A stretch of DNA of 64,000 nt from Heterohyrax brucei (GCA_028571685.1 CM053164.1:41466501-41530500), one strand, 5' to 3'. Shown: positions 23,401 to 32,167, numbered from the stretch's first letter. Numbers and translations are program-made. Notes: generated by a model not told the origin, from the sequence alone.

Positions 23401-26400
23401 CTTTTTCCTAATATTTTCACATGGCTCTGAAAGGCACTCTGGAGTTCTTGTTTATTTCTGTGTTACTGCTAAAGAAACTAAAACCCATGGAGTACATACT
23501 CTTCTACATCACCTGCTAGTGAGTGGCTGAACCGGACAGGTATCCTGACACTTCATTCCTGTCTTTGCCTCCAATCCCCTGCTTCACTACTTCCAGGCAC
23601 AGAGCCTGGTACCCAAAGGGTTAGTCAACACAAGTAGAATGAATAAATGAAGCATGTCAGGTGTGCTTGGCGTGATAGGACATAGAGCTAATCTTTTGTG
23701 GAGGTTGGTAGAGGGAAGACGGGAACTTTTTTCAACATTAAAACAAATGTCATTTAGTCATTCAACAAACATTTGTTTAGTGTTGCTGTTTGCAGGCACT
23801 CTTCTAGGGGCTGGGGACACAGCTCTGAGCCAAGTAGACAAAAATGTGCTGGGATTTGAAGAGGAAAAGCTGAACTGCAAAGAAAGTCCCCCCTGTGCTC
23901 CGCTGCCCACTCTCATTCCCAGGACACGTGCTGTGCCTCCCTGGGTACAAAGGGTTAATGCATTCAGCTGCTAATCAAAAGGTTGACAGTTTGAAGCCAC
24001 CTCAGAAGAAAGGCCTGGTGGTCTACTTTCCCAGCAATCAGCCACTGAACACCTGTGCAGCATGGCTGTGTTCTGACACATGTGGAGTTGCCATGAGCTG
24101 TCATCAGCTTGAGGGCAACTGATTTGGTTTTTCTTATAGATCCTGAAGCCTGGCGGTGGTCCCCCTTACTGGTAACAGGTGTGGCTGCTGGTAGGGAGGC
24201 CCCTGGCACTTGACCCAGCCTTTGGGCATGACACCTTCCCAATGAACCTCCTGGGAGAGTGGTGACACTTTTATCTCTTCTCACAGCACTTTCTCCCTTG
24301 CCCCTTCCCCCACCCAGGACCATCTCAGCCAGCACCCAGGTGCAGGGAGGAGACTTCAACCTGTACGAGAACATGCGCTGCCACGGCGTGCCGCTGGTCA
24401 CCATCAGCCGGGGGCGCGTCGTGTATGAGAACGGCGTCTTCATGTGTGCTGAAGGCACCGGCAAGTTCTATCCCCTGAGGTCCTTCCCAGACACTGTCTA
24501 CAAGAAGCTGGTCCAGAGAGAGAAGGTAAGATGAGAGCGTCAGGAAGCTGCATGGGTAGAGGGAGAAGCACCCCACTGGGGATAAAGTCTATGACTGTTT
24601 TCAGTCTCTGAGATGTTCTCACTCTGTCTTCCCACAGTCCTCTTGCCTGGAATGGTTTCAGTTGAGGTCATCCAGCCACAACTTGCTTTGAGAACAATTG
24701 AAATAGTAGGAAACGGCCCCCTACAACAAAGTGAAATTCACTGGGAAGGGTCCACAGTTCCCCTGAAGCTGGGTGAATACTGTGGGCTACTCAGCTGTTG
24801 CCAACATCTGTTCTCTAGGAGGATTCCCTTGGGGCAGGCGATTCCTGTCTTGGCCTGGGTTATCCTATTTGCGCTAAACTTGCTCTTTCTCTGAGCCCCT
24901 TATGACTAGAGTAGGCTGGGTGAGCTTTGCTGAGTACAGCCTCCCAACACTGGTGGGTCAGGTCGGGTCGTTACAGCCAAGGTGGCTATGAGGTCTCACC
25001 TAGGCTCCCATAAGCCCTGTAGGTGTTCCCTCCGGCCCTGGGCTTCCCTTCTCACCAGGGTCTCCCGCCCTCTGATGAGTAAATAACTGGTCCACACGCT
25101 CGCTGGGGAAGCTGACCGTCCCCTCATTGCTTCGGGGTTGATTGTGCACCTGTGCCTCTGAGAGTGACCCCAGAGAATCTGACTGGGAATCCTTTGTGCT
25201 GGGAGCTACACCTCTGGCCTTTGGACAGAGATATGAAATAGAAAAGAATAAATCTGACCACTTAAATGCTCGTGTCTAGCTGTTTCCAGTCTCTGGCTAG
25301 AAAAGGATGAGCATCTTACATGTGCCATGACTGAGGGCCTTGGAGCACACTGGGCCTGCCAGCTGTGTGCTACCCAGCCTCTGAGAGACGTGCCATCCTG
25401 TGGTCAGTTAAGAGACACTGATCTTTTGCTCTTCTTTTTTCTTTTTGTAATTTCTTTACCCTGTTTCTCCTGTGTCCTGTTCTTCTGCTGCTTTCTCCAG
25501 TACAGCCTCCTGTCGCAGTCTTCTGTACGTATCAGGTATTTAGCATGTATTCTGGAGGTAATGTGCCAGTGGAGGCTTCTGGGTGACAATCAGGAAAGTG
25601 TCCTGATCTGGCCTTGTGAGTCAGTCAGTTAGGATGTGGATACCCAGGCAAACGTCCTGTGTGTCTGTCACCCTGAGGCCCTAAGTACCAGCTCAGCAGA
25701 GGTGTTTTTCTGGATGCCTTCCACAAGACCACTACACTTCCCCTCAGCTGCAGCATTTCAGTCATGTCCCATGTCGGTGTCGGCTTCTTGTGCCTACGTG
25801 ACAGTCCCTCCACCTTTGATGAATGTCAGCTTCCGGCGAGGGTCAGAGAGTTTAAGGGACCTTGTGGAAAACAGACTCAGCTGCCATACTGCTGAGCTCT
25901 AGAAATCTGCTTACGCATACCTCAAGAGAAGCTCTTTCAAAGGCTGTCTTGGGCTTGGCACACTTGCCATCCAATGCTCACATGGCCTCTCCTCTTACTA
26001 TTTTAGTTCTGTGTTCCTTTGTGCAAAGCTCCAGCTCTTTTTCTCAGTTTCTCAGGCCTCTCTTCCTTGTCACCTCCCCCTAGGTGTTTTCATAGTGGCT
26101 GCATCTACCTTTGCCCACCCAAGCTGTGGTCTGAACACCCTCTGCTCTTGCTGGCCTCGGCAGGCCTCAGCCCTAGGGTGACCCAAGAGCCAGAGGAACC
26201 CTCTCAGAGGTGTGATGGGTCCGTTGGCCTTCCCGCCCTCTCAAGGTCCCAGACCAAGACTTGATTTCACCATGAATCTGACCAGCAGTAGGACTTGTCT
26301 GCCACAAACTCACCCACAAAATCCACAACTTAATTTCACAACCTGTGGTCCAGTTCTGTGGCAGAGGTGAGTAGGCTTCAGGGAGACGCTTGATAACCCT

Positions 26401-29400
26401 AGTTTCCATTCTCCAGTGTGATTACAAGGCAGAACTTTAAATGATCAGGCAGCTCAAAAGAAATGTGAGTGTCTGTGACTGATGATTTCTCTTGCTGTGT
26501 GCTCCTTCCTGTCCTTTGGTTTCAGGACTCTGAACACCTACCCATTAGGGGTTGTGGTCAACCTTTGTTTACTCAGCAGCCTGCTGCTTTACGGATGGAA
26601 TCTCTCTGCTTTGGGCAATAACTTCTTTCCCTTGTGGTTTCGGTGGAGCTGCCAATACCTAACCCTCTCCTCCTGTGCAGAGGAGGCACATGACCCAAGC
26701 TGGCCCCATCAGAGCACTTCCCAGGAAATTTGTGAAAGGGACCAAGGGAAAAAGTCCTTCCTTTGGTGATGAAGCTGCTGCTGGCCACACTTTTGCCACA
26801 AGGAGAAAGCTGAGCAAACAGAATAGAATCATCTGGCCTCCAGAATCTGTGCTCACAGCTTTTAGATGGAAATATGGTCTTTGATGCAGATGAGTTACTT
26901 TTGCAAAACTCAAGATAAAAAGTTTGGCAAAGTCAAAAGGCTACAGTAGATGGGGAAGATGTTTTATGAAGAACAAGAGACAACACTGGGTAAGACTGTG
27001 AGCCTTGGGATTAGTGTAGCTGATTGTCATCTTGTTTCAGTAGCGCCTGGGGTCAGGGCTGCACTGCCATGTGGGGCCAGCAGGTGCCAAGAGAGACGTC
27101 AGCTTGGCTCCACTAACTGAACAGCTGTCTGATGGTGGGCCAGCTGCCTAACTCCTGTGGTGTCTCCACCTCTCTACCCTTCCCTGGTGTTGTGTGAGGA
27201 TTAAATGTGTTAATACATAGAAAGTCCTTAGAACAGCATCTGGCCTGTGGTAAGTGCTTCATAAATGTTAGCTACTGTTCTTCTCCCTATTTAAAAATAA
27301 ACAGGCAAGTTGATGGGGGCAAAACTCAGAAAGAATATTCCAACTGTTATATGGAATACAAATCCAAGCCCGGGTCCCTGTATCTAAAGGACAGAGTGTA
27401 ATGACAGCTCAGGAGCTTCAAGAAGAAGCCAGTTATATTCTCTGGTCTCTGGAGCTGCCCTTATAGAACAGAACACAGGTATGCAGAAAAAGAAAATATC
27501 AAAAAGCCTCATTCTCCAAAAATGATGCATGAGCAAGGCCTAAAGGGTGAGGGCCTCAGGGAAGCACTGCTCTGGGATGGGGCCAGCCGGAGAGCAAGGG
27601 ACTGTTAGGAGCTGAGGAGGACAATGACAGTCCTTGGTCGGGGCACGATGTCCAGGAGGCCCACCAGGCCAGACTCCCACCTTCGCCACCTGATCACAGC
27701 TTGTGATGCTTAGAAAAGGCCAGGACAGTTGAAGCCAGGTTTGCAGTTCTGAGGACTGGCCTTAATCTACACATCTGTAGTCAACAGGGAGGAATGTGTA
27801 GACTGAATACAAAGAAACTCCATTACTGTCGATCCTGACTCACAGTGACCCTATAGACAAAGAGGGCATCACAGGCTTTCCAAAGAGCAGCCGGTGGACT
27901 TGAGTGTTAACCTCTTGGTTAACAGCTGCGCTCTTAACCATTATCCACAAGGGCTCCGTAGACTGAATATCCTTCAAGAAATCACTCATATCTATTAGTT
28001 GCATCCTTGGCAGGTACTTGGAGTGTGGATTCATCTGTGCTGCTGGCTCAGCACGCCTTGTCCTCCTCAGGATAGCAGATTTGGGTATGATTAGGCACCT
28101 GTAAGCCACTTCTACATTTACAGGGCAGCTGACACTGATTCATTCCTTGCCACCTGGTGGAGCCGGTCTTAATTCATTCGATCCTGTAACAGTTCTATGA
28201 CGTAGCTACTGTTGTCCTAATTTTAGAAATGAAGGGACTGAGGCACAGAGAAGTTTGGTAGCTTACAAAAGGTCACACAGCTGGGAAGTGGCAGGGCTGG
28301 AGTTGGAACGCAAGCATCCTGGCTCCAGCACCCAGGCTCTGAGCTCTGCTGCCTTCGTGTTGTCACGGGGACCCTCCACATCTAAATTGGTTTTATTCAG
28401 CTTTTTCCCACAGACAGTGTGAGACTGCAGTAAGACACACAGTCTCTTGGGAACCTGCCCGTGAAGGACCAATGTTGCTCTGTGTGTGTGAGGTGCTGTG
28501 ATGTTGAGGACTTCAGAGGTCACCTGCTACCTCAGAGGAGGTTCCACCCGTGTTGGGGAGGGGCCAGTGGGGATCTCCTCTAGACACGCACTCACACACA
28601 CAACACACACCCACACACACCCCACATGCACAGAGGCACATGCACACACAGTAGTTAGGGGCATGGGAATCCTCCAGCCCCTGGACTCAAGGACGAGAAC
28701 CCTTCCTCCTAGGAAGCCGTCTTGGCCGTGAGCAGTGATGGCATCCGACACCTGTCAGCCTTCGTGGAGGCCACTTTGGAACCACTTGGTTCTGATGGTG
28801 GTGTTCTTCTTTCCATCTTTTACTAGACCTCCAGGGTTAGGGGAGTGGACCGCACTCCCTACCTGGGGGATGTAGCTGTTGTTGTGCATCCTGGGAAAAA
28901 AGAGATGGGAACGCCGCTCGCAGACACTCCTACCCGGCCCGTTACCCGGCATGGGGGCATGAGGGACCTTCACGAATCCAGCTTCAGCCTTTCTGGTAAG
29001 AGCGAGGACCACCTGGACTTCTCCCCACAGTGAGGCGGTAGGGTGGAGGGAGGCGGGTCAAAGGGCCAGGAGGAAAGGCCCACCCCAGGCGGTGAGACTT
29101 GTCTGTCTGCTTCTCCTTTGCCTCCTGTCCCTCCGTCCTAGTCAGTGTCCCTTGATGAGGGTGGGGTTCAGTATTCAAGATACACAAATACTAGAGAAAA
29201 ACAGGAGGCCCCCTGACCCTTATGGTGCCAGCCACTCTTAACAGGCCACAGCTAGCCTTGTGCTGTCCCCATCATTTCTAAATTCAGATATCTTTATCCC
29301 TTAAAACATCTGGAAGTACCTGGTCACAGGGGATACCCCAGAGATGACCTGGGCTCCAAAGGACTAGTCCTCTCTGTAGCCTATAAGATGTAGCCCTTAG

Positions 29401-30189
29401 CTGCCTCCACAACCCAATTCCTTACAGCTTTGCCAAAGGACCTGCTGGCTCCATCACTCCCTCTCTTCCCTCTGACTTTGCACACCTTATTCCCACCTGT
29501 GCCCCTCCTTCACCTTTTCTATCAAGAATTGTGCTATACAATATGTTTCTCTAACTAAAAGTAAAATACTTCTCTCTTGATTTCTGGTTCCCAACTTCTT
29601 TGTTGACCTTTTTGTCCCTTCGGTCACGTCCTGGCCCCAATCAGTTTGTAGAATCTCTCAGTTCTGGCAAGTATCCTGCCACAGTTCTTAACACCAGGAT
29701 CTCCTGCCACCACCCCAACACTGGTGTAGGGAACCACGGGCTCCTCCAGGCCCTGGCAGTCTGTGCGCAGGAACTTTATTGCATCTCAGATGTTTAAGGG
29801 ATGGGGTGTCATTGTCTCATAAACTGTAGACCTGAATTGTTTTAGTAATCTAGTCCTGCTGTAGCAGAACAAATTTATTTTCATGCAACTATGTAACCGT
29901 GCAACACTGGGCAAACTTCTTAACTTACCTGAGCCTCAATTTCCGTATCTGTAAAGTGGGATAAAGTTGTGAGGATTAAATTGGATAATACGCATGAAAG
30001 GTTTGCTTCAACCTGGCATGTAGCAAGCCCCTGGTGGATGGTGGCCAGTGTTTTATGGCCTAGGCAAGAGCTCGCGCACTCATCTCTGCTTCCTTCCCTA
30101 CAGGTTCTCAGATTGATGACCACGTTCCAAAGCGAGCTTCAGCTCGAATCCTTGCTCCCCCCGGAGGCAGGTCAAGCGGCATTTGGTAA
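8313..30189 (+). CDS. DPYSL5: DPYSL5 (CRMP5), coding exons for residues 88-564; 5' part outside window
   Basis: Dihydropyrimidinase-like 5 / collapsin response mediator protein 5, a cytosolic neuronal protein that tetramerises with other CRMPs, interacts with tubulin and modulates neurite outgrowth and growth-cone signalling (family knowledge). Eleven exons give an uninterrupted frame of 477 codons; adding the 87 residues I recall before this point in human CRMP5 gives exactly 564. Assignment to CRMP5 rather than CRMP1-4 or DPYS rests on paralogue-specific segments such as [31 protein letters not shown] and the C-terminal SGIW. The metal-bridging lysine of true dihydropyrimidinases is Gln (about residue 158) and one metal-binding His is Asn (about 247), so no hydrolase activity is expected, as in other CRMPs. 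The carboxy tail carries the Thr-Pro motifs described as GSK-3 targets (Thr514/Thr516). The first coding exon or exons and promoter lie left of the window. Exon numbers 3-13 are inferred. Confidence 0.97.
8472..9251 (+). other. DPYSL5 intron, no repeats seen
   Basis: 780-base GT-AG intron. I recognise no repeat, RNA or regulatory site in it. Confidence 0.75.
9252..9431 (+). CDS. DPYSL5: DPYSL5 coding exon, residues 141-200 (probably exon 4), GC donor
   Basis: 180 bases, 60 codons, phase 0. It encodes [15 protein letters not shown] and the HAENG motif. In dihydropyrimidinase the position after VNSF is the carboxylated lysine that bridges the two metals; here it is Gln, so the enzyme centre is lost. 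The His of HAENG is kept. The donor is GAG|GCAAGT, a GC-type 5' splice site with otherwise perfect consensus; using GC is the only way to join GELVAE to the next exon GAKEAL. Residue 180 reads Arg where I recall His in human. Confidence 0.95.
9432..10447 (+). other. DPYSL5: DPYSL5 GC-AG intron
   Basis: 1016-base intron starting GCAAGT and ending AATTCAG. GC donors are about one percent of mammalian introns and are usually compensated by strong exon and intron pairing, as here (AG|GCAAGT). It contains one long-form AfroSINE. Confidence 0.9.
10069..10289 (-). repeat. AfroSINE, long form
   Basis: Reverse SINE with the extra internal segment GCTGTAAATCTTCACAAAAG through CACATCTTTCTCC, missing from short copies in the window. 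A 19-base tandem repeat (GGGGACCCAC twice) sits at its 3' side. Short duplications CTTTACTG (10061 and 10290) may be the target-site duplication. Confidence 0.85.
10448..10516 (+). CDS. DPYSL5: DPYSL5 coding exon, residues 201-223 (probably exon 5)
   Basis: 69 bases, 23 codons, phase 0, reading [20 protein letters not shown] then PEE. The acceptor is TTAATTCAG and the donor GAG|GTAAGG. It matches the helix and loop after HAENG that is shared by all CRMPs and dihydropyrimidinase (the GITGPEG motif). The short size matches the small exon at this place in the family. Confidence 0.95.
10517..12176 (+). other. DPYSL5 intron
   Basis: 1660 bases, GT-AG. Apart from the L1 3' end at 11098-11475 nothing is recognised. 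The small open frames here show no family resemblance. Confidence 0.7.
11098..11475 (-). repeat. L1 3' UTR end
   Basis: Reverse complement of a proboscidean-type L1 3' end: GTGAAAATTTACAATTTGAG, CTCATACAAAAACTTACACA, TGTGACCCTAGCTGCTCTCC, CCAAGAAGCTCATGC, CCAGTCTGTCAGACCATGAG. 5'-truncated insertion in a DPYSL5 intron. Family recognition is from memory. Confidence 0.6.
12177..12221 (+). CDS. DPYSL5: DPYSL5 coding exon, residues 224-238 (probably exon 6)
   Basis: A 45-base micro-exon of 15 codons, [15 protein letters not shown], phase 0. The acceptor TTTCTAACAG and donor AGG|GTAAGT are both strong. It corresponds to the EAEAxxRxITIA helix conserved between CRMPs and dihydropyrimidinase. Too short to show as an open frame alone, but required to keep the protein continuous. 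Confidence 0.94.
12484..12684 (-). repeat. AfroSINE, second subfamily
   Basis: Reverse SINE of the subfamily with CCACATGTGTCACAGTAGAA, GATTGCCAGGCCTTTCTTTC and CCAACCTTTCAGTTAGCAGA, ending TTGCACCACACAGGGTCCCC. Copies at 34497 and 39160 are of the same subfamily. Confidence 0.88.
12899..13861 (+). mobile_element. Tc1/mariner-superfamily DNA transposon, internally deleted (copy 1)
   Basis: Terminal inverted repeats: left TCTTCCAATAAGGACGTCCT, right AGGTGTCTTATC pattern as AAGATAAGACACCTTTATTG then AAAGA. The interior carries transposase remnants. The best is at 13546-13720, with [20 protein letters not shown] and [14 protein letters not shown], the central catalytic core typical of Tc1/mariner transposases that also have an FSDEAHFW motif. 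The aspartate segment just upstream (13450-13500) is corrupted and the C-terminal third is missing. About 960 bases, against 1.3 kb or more for an autonomous element. It lies in the intron after residue 238 of DPYSL5. Sister copy at 40467-41387. Confidence 0.85.
14050..14175 (-). repeat. MER5-like hAT-Charlie DNA transposon remnant
   Basis: CAGCAGCATCAGCATCACTT, GTTAGAAATGCAAATTCTCA, then CTAATACTTGAGAACC near the end: the familiar non-autonomous MER5A/B pattern. Strand is uncertain because the element is a short palindromic-ended MITE. Confidence 0.75.
14538..14665 (-). repeat. MIR-like fragment
   Basis: CAGAGAAGTTAAGTTAGG, GTCACACAGCCTAGTAGAGG and GACCTGGGCTCTGAACTCTG follow the reverse MIR pattern; diverged. 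Confidence 0.5.
14666..15135 (+). other. DPYSL5 intron end, no repeats seen
   Basis: Intronic sequence before the residue 239 exon. It includes a GC-richer patch at 14840-15060 whose overlapping open frames in several registers on both strands look like compositional artefacts; I recognise no protein. Confidence 0.6.
15136..15211 (+). CDS. DPYSL5: DPYSL5 coding exon, residues 239-264 (probably exon 7)
   Basis: 76 bases, starts phase 0 and leaves one base of the Gly264 codon. It encodes [20 protein letters not shown] and AAKMQ. Where dihydropyrimidinase has a metal-binding His (YIVHVMS), this protein has Asn (YLVNVSS), a second lost catalytic-centre residue. The first residue is Ile, where I recall Thr in human CRMP5. 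The acceptor is GTGTTTAG and the donor CAAG|GTGAGT. Confidence 0.95.
15212..16376 (+). other. DPYSL5 intron
   Basis: 1165-base intron. A MIR-like patch lies at 16235-16330 (GATCTTAGGCAAGTCCCTTC, TCAGCTTGTAAATCGAGTGG, forward MIR pattern). Otherwise unrecognised. Confidence 0.65.
16235..16330 (+). repeat. MIR fragment
   Basis: Forward MIR: 'gtgatcttaggcaagtccc' corresponds to the 'gaccttgggcaagtcactt' core and 'cttgtaaatcgagtgg' to 'ctgtaaaatgggg'. Confidence 0.6.
16377..16533 (+). CDS. DPYSL5: DPYSL5 coding exon, residues 264-316 (probably exon 8)
   Basis: 157 bases, two bases completing Gly264, 51 whole codons, two bases of Asn316. It encodes [20 protein letters not shown] and [17 protein letters not shown], then the STYLMSLLA helix. 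The donor is CAA|GTAAGG. The [10 protein letters not shown] stretch is a CRMP5-type sequence; CRMP1-4 have GEPITASLG here. Confidence 0.96.
16960..17125 (+). repeat. Pyrimidine-rich tract
   Basis: About 165 bases dominated by C and T (CTCTCTCTCTCTGTCTTCC, TCCTTCTTCTCCTTCCC). Low-complexity intronic sequence without a clear unit. Confidence 0.8.
17126..20127 (+). other. 3 kb of repeat-free DPYSL5 intron
   Basis: The longest unique stretch within the gene. No recognised transposon, RNA gene or credible open frame. 18540-18900 is AT-rich with homeobox-like TAATTTAAATAAATTTAAAT and stands out from the GC-richer flanks; it could be a conserved non-coding element, which cannot be tested here. Confidence 0.6.
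20128..20290 (+). repeat. AfroSINE, strongly diverged
   Basis: Forward copy: CCACTAGTAGCAGTGGTTAA, then TTTGAATCCACCAACTACTC, TCTGTCCTGTAGGGTTGCTA and TATGAGTTGTAATCAG. Older than other copies by divergence. Confidence 0.75.
20790..20935 (-). repeat. MIR
   Basis: Reverse MIR: GAGTAAAGTGAGGCACACAG, TCGTTAGAGATCACATCGCT, ACTAAGTAGCAGAGCTGAGA, then GATTCCAAGCC. It ends 65 bases before the residue 316 exon. Confidence 0.8.
21002..21143 (+). CDS. DPYSL5: DPYSL5 coding exon, residues 316-363 (probably exon 9)
   Basis: 142 bases, one base finishing Asn316 then 47 codons. It encodes [30 protein letters not shown] and [13 protein letters not shown]. The Asp of ASDH (about residue 325) aligns with the metal-ligand Asp of dihydropyrimidinase and is kept although other ligands are lost. 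The acceptor is CTCTGCTCAG and the donor GTG|GTATGT. Confidence 0.96.
21578..21705 (-). repeat. RTE LINE 3' end fragment
   Basis: GTTGGTGGTAGTGTTAGATG, CAACCCTATGTACAATAAAA, GTCCTGCCGCATCCCATGGT match the 3' terminal 130 bases of the RTE copies at 1127 and 51989 in the same reverse orientation. Confidence 0.8.
22463..22605 (+). CDS. DPYSL5: DPYSL5 coding exon, residues 364-411 (probably exon 10)
   Basis: 143 bases, 47 codons plus two bases of Lys411. It encodes [40 protein letters not shown] and VWDPEAT, the highly conserved end of the barrel and start of the C-terminal beta-sandwich. The donor is ACAAA|GTAAAA, weaker than the others at +5. Ile and Val replace Leu and Ile relative to the human protein as I remember it. 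Confidence 0.96.
22695..23214. mobile_element. Composite mariner remnant with three terminal repeats
   Basis: The left terminal repeat CAATTAAGTCCGTGAGC (22695) and an inward copy AAGTTCGCAAACTTAATTG (near 22875-22893) bound a tiny reverse element carrying only the mariner 3' end. A forward piece follows, from 22950 with a 'YSPDLAP' motif (mariner C-terminal catalytic region) to the right terminal repeat GAATTCACAAACTTAATTG (23196-23214). 22722-22853 and 23075-23190 are inverted copies of each other. Same family as 46412-47278. It lies in the intron after residue 411. Confidence 0.75.
23280..23340 (+). repeat. Ancient LINE2-type fragment
   Basis: CAACCAATATGTGAGTGCCT, GCTGTGTGCCAGGCACTAGG follow the familiar 'cctactatgtgccaggcact' ancestral repeat pattern. 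The L2 assignment is from memory. Confidence 0.45.
23745..23850 (+). repeat. Ancient LINE2-type fragment
   Basis: GTCATTCAACAAACATTTG, GCAGGCACTCTTCTAGGGGC, TGGGGACACAGCTCTGAGC match the same ancestral repeat pattern as 23280. Confidence 0.5.
23945..24138 (+). repeat. AfroSINE, diverged long form
   Basis: Forward copy: GGTTAATGCATTCAGCTGCT, AATCAAAAGGTTGACAGTTT, then TTGCCATGAGCTGTCATCAG and GATTTGGTTTTTCTT. It ends 180 bases before the residue 411 exon. Confidence 0.8.
24318..24525 (+). CDS. DPYSL5: DPYSL5 coding exon, residues 411-480 (probably exon 11)
   Basis: 208 bases, one base of Lys411 then 69 codons. It encodes [40 protein letters not shown] and [10 protein letters not shown], closing the beta-sandwich, then the helix [15 protein letters not shown]. 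The donor is AAG|GTAAGA. GC content is clearly higher than in the surrounding introns. The long antisense open frame over this exon (23964-24464) is a shadow. Confidence 0.96.
27115..27290 (+). repeat. MIR
   Basis: Forward MIR, including TGAGGATTAAATGTGTTAAT, ACATAGAAAGTCCTTAGAAC, AGCATCTGGCCTGTGGTAAG, TGCTTCATAAATGTTAGCTA. Confidence 0.88.
27810..27957 (-). repeat. AfroSINE with perfect target-site duplication
   Basis: Reverse AfroSINE flanked by GTAGACTGAATA at 27798-27809 and 27958-27969 (12 of 12). The 5' side reads CTCTTAACCATTATCCACAA then GGGCTCC. Confidence 0.93.
28185..28345 (-). repeat. MIR
   Basis: Reverse MIR: GAAGGGACTGAGGCACAGAG, AAGGTCACACAGCTGGGAAG, TGGCAGGGCTGGAGTTGGAA. Confidence 0.88.
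28584..28650 (+). repeat. (CA)n-rich microsatellite
   Basis: Imperfect CACACA tract with ACC and TGC interruptions, about 175 bases before the residue 481 exon. Confidence 0.85.
28827..28995 (+). CDS. DPYSL5: DPYSL5 coding exon, residues 481-537, regulatory tail (probably exon 12)
   Basis: 169 bases, 56 codons plus one base of Gly537. It begins [20 protein letters not shown] (I recall TLKVRG in human) and contains [18 protein letters not shown]. Thr514 and Thr516 fall in the Thr-Pro cluster where CRMP5 phosphorylation by GSK-3 has been described. This is the start of the flexible tail that distinguishes CRMPs from dihydropyrimidinase. The acceptor is TTTTACTAG and the donor CTG|GTAAGA. Confidence 0.95.
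29880..30055 (+). repeat. MIR next to the last exon
   Basis: Forward MIR: CTGGGCAAACTTCTTAACTT, CTGTAAAGTGGGATAAAGTT, GTGAGGATTAAATTGGATAA. It ends about 50 bases before the final acceptor. Confidence 0.85.
30104..30189 (+). CDS. DPYSL5: DPYSL5 last coding exon, residues 537-564 and stop (probably exon 13)
   Basis: 86 coding bases ending in TAA at 30187-30189. It encodes [20 protein letters not shown] and GRSSGIW, the basic CRMP tail (RASxRIxAPPGGRS) with the CRMP5-specific end. The acceptor TTCCCTACAG follows an ancient MIR by only about 50 bases. The exon continues as 3' UTR. Confidence 0.96.
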
Positions 30190-31689
30190 AGGCACTGACC
30201 AGCCCCCCAAGTGAGGATGCACCACTGCCACCAGCCTGAACACCCTCCAGTCGCAGCTACAGGGTCAGGAGAGGCTGGGCTGGGCAGCTTACCACCTGAG
30301 GGGCCGTGGGACCCAGGAGCCCTTCTCACATCTGGAGTGTGATTCTCTGTGCTTTTAGTTGACTCAAACAAGCACTCTGAGATGTGTACCTCCTGCTGTT
30401 GTCCTTCCCTGCCCTGGCCTTGGCAGGCTTCTCTGGGGGCTAGAAAGCCCACACTATGCACAGAGCCCAATGCATAGACCCTAGCCCAGCCCCTCCTCTC
30501 ACACTGCCTCCGTGCACTGGCTTTGGGAGAGCCCAGGCTCTGGTGCCCTGCCCCTGGCTGACCAGCCAGTTATCCAGAGCACTTTAGCAGATGTGGATTT
30601 CAAAGACAAGGACTCCCTTCCCCAACCCCCCTCGGCCCCAGGGTTACATTCCCCAAGTCAGGCAGGGTGTTTGCTTCCCGACCATGCCTAGACACCCCAG
30701 TTTTTCCTGACGTACCTCTGGTCCGCCAGTGGATGGGGTTGGGACACCCTGTGCCCTTTGCCAGCTTCTCCCTCTCCCCACCCATGCCTGCTGGGAGTCA
30801 CAGGCCAAGAAAGGCAAGCTGGGCAGGCACAAGGCTGGTGCCAGGCACGTGTAAATGATTTTGTATTGCACGTTTGGTTTGCGCAGTGGTTTGGTTTGAC
30901 TTGTTTGTGCATCCTGTGGAAAAAAAAAAAAATGGTGCTTCGTGTCACTAGCATAGCATAGAAACAGGAATAGTTGTGGTCCTTAGAGATGCTGCACTCG
31001 ACACCAACCAGACAGTCCTGGGGGTAGAGGCAGGGAAAGGGTGCTGACTCTCAGGCCTCTCTCTTTCACACCTAGGGTCCTCCAGGCCATCAGAGGCCTG
31101 TCCCAGGGCCTCTTCCCCTCCTGGTCTAGCTGCCTACATTCTGAATACTGGCCCTGGAGACACCCAGAGAGCAGGATAGGCTTTCCCAGCTCTGCCCCTA
31201 GGCACTCCCAACACTAACACCAACACACAACCAGCTTCCTGTAACTTCTCGCTGCTGGACAGAGACCTGGCCATTCCTCCTGTGTAACTGGCAAGAAGTC
31301 CATCACCTGCTAGGAGACAGGCAGTGAGAAAGCACAGGCTGGGTGGCAGAAGAGAAGCCAGGCCAACAGGATCTTGTTGTCAACCCCCCAGCCCACCGTT
31401 TCAGCAAGGTCCTGTGGTCGACACCACACCCTTGAGACCGGCTTATGGCCTCCATCTCTTCCAGTTGGATCCTCTGTCTCTGAATTCCACAGAGGCTCCC
31501 ATGGGAACACAAGAGCCTTGGTAATTTCCACCTACCCAAGTGATCTGAGAACTTTCAGCTGCGGCCTGCCCTAGCTAAGCCTTGGCTTCCCCTCGTGGAG
31601 GTGACTTCATGTTGCACATTTGGCCTGAGCCGCCTCAGCTTGCGTGGAGCTCCCGGGCTCAGGAGTCAATGCTCGTCATACCCCGCACA

Positions 31690-31815
31690 TCTCTATAACA
31701 CGTTTCACATTTTCAAAGCACTTCTGTATACAAGCTCACGTTTGGTCTCATGACAAATAGAGCTGGTGGTATTCTCCCCATTTTACAGGTGAAGAAAATG
31801 AAGCCCCCAAAGTTT
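31690..31815 (-). repeat. MIR-like patch in the DPYSL5 3' UTR
   Basis: TTTCAAAGCACTTCTGTATA, then CTCCCCATTTTACAGGTGAA and GAAAATGAAGCC. A weak match to reverse MIR; it would be transcribed in the 3' UTR. Confidence 0.45.
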
Positions 31816-32161
31816 AAATGTTCTGATTCTAGAAGCGTCTGTGACTCCCGTTACAACCTTGGCTGTCCACCCCAGCTGTGGAGAGGAGATGTGGGGTGGT
31901 ATCTGTTGTAGAACCCACCAGAGAGTGTAACCAACTAGAAGACTTACTCCGTAGGCATTCTGCCTTATTTTGCACAGGTAGATGTATTTTTCTCATCTTC
32001 GTTGTAAACAAACTAATGCATATTCTCTGTTCAAGCCAGGACTCAATGTCAGGAGCTTGCATCTTGTCTGAGCTGCATCCACATCCCCACTTCTATCTTC
32101 ATGCCCACTTGCCTCCCTTAGGGGCTGAGAGGACAGAGGTGGTGACCCAGGGAGCAGAAGC

Positions 32162-32167
32162 AATAAA
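32162..32167 (+). terminator. Possible early poly(A) signal (AATAAA)
   Basis: AATAAA in GAAGCAATAAAAGGCTTG within the 3' UTR. The downstream sequence TTGTGGGTGGCAG is G/T-rich, so a shorter 3' UTR isoform is possible. Confidence 0.35.

Larger units (their letters stand above)
24526..28826 (+). other. DPYSL5 intron of 4.3 kb, mostly unique
   Basis: Contains two MIRs, one AfroSINE and a CA-rich microsatellite, listed separately. 24526-27114 holds no recognised feature; its open frames are unrelated to known families. Confidence 0.65.

Noticed and set aside
23964-24464. 166-residue open frame on the minus strand
   Set aside because: It lies antisense to a DPYSL5 coding exon and a SINE; composition shadow.
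28584-28650. CRISPR-like or satellite array
   Set aside because: Simple CA microsatellite; no spacers.
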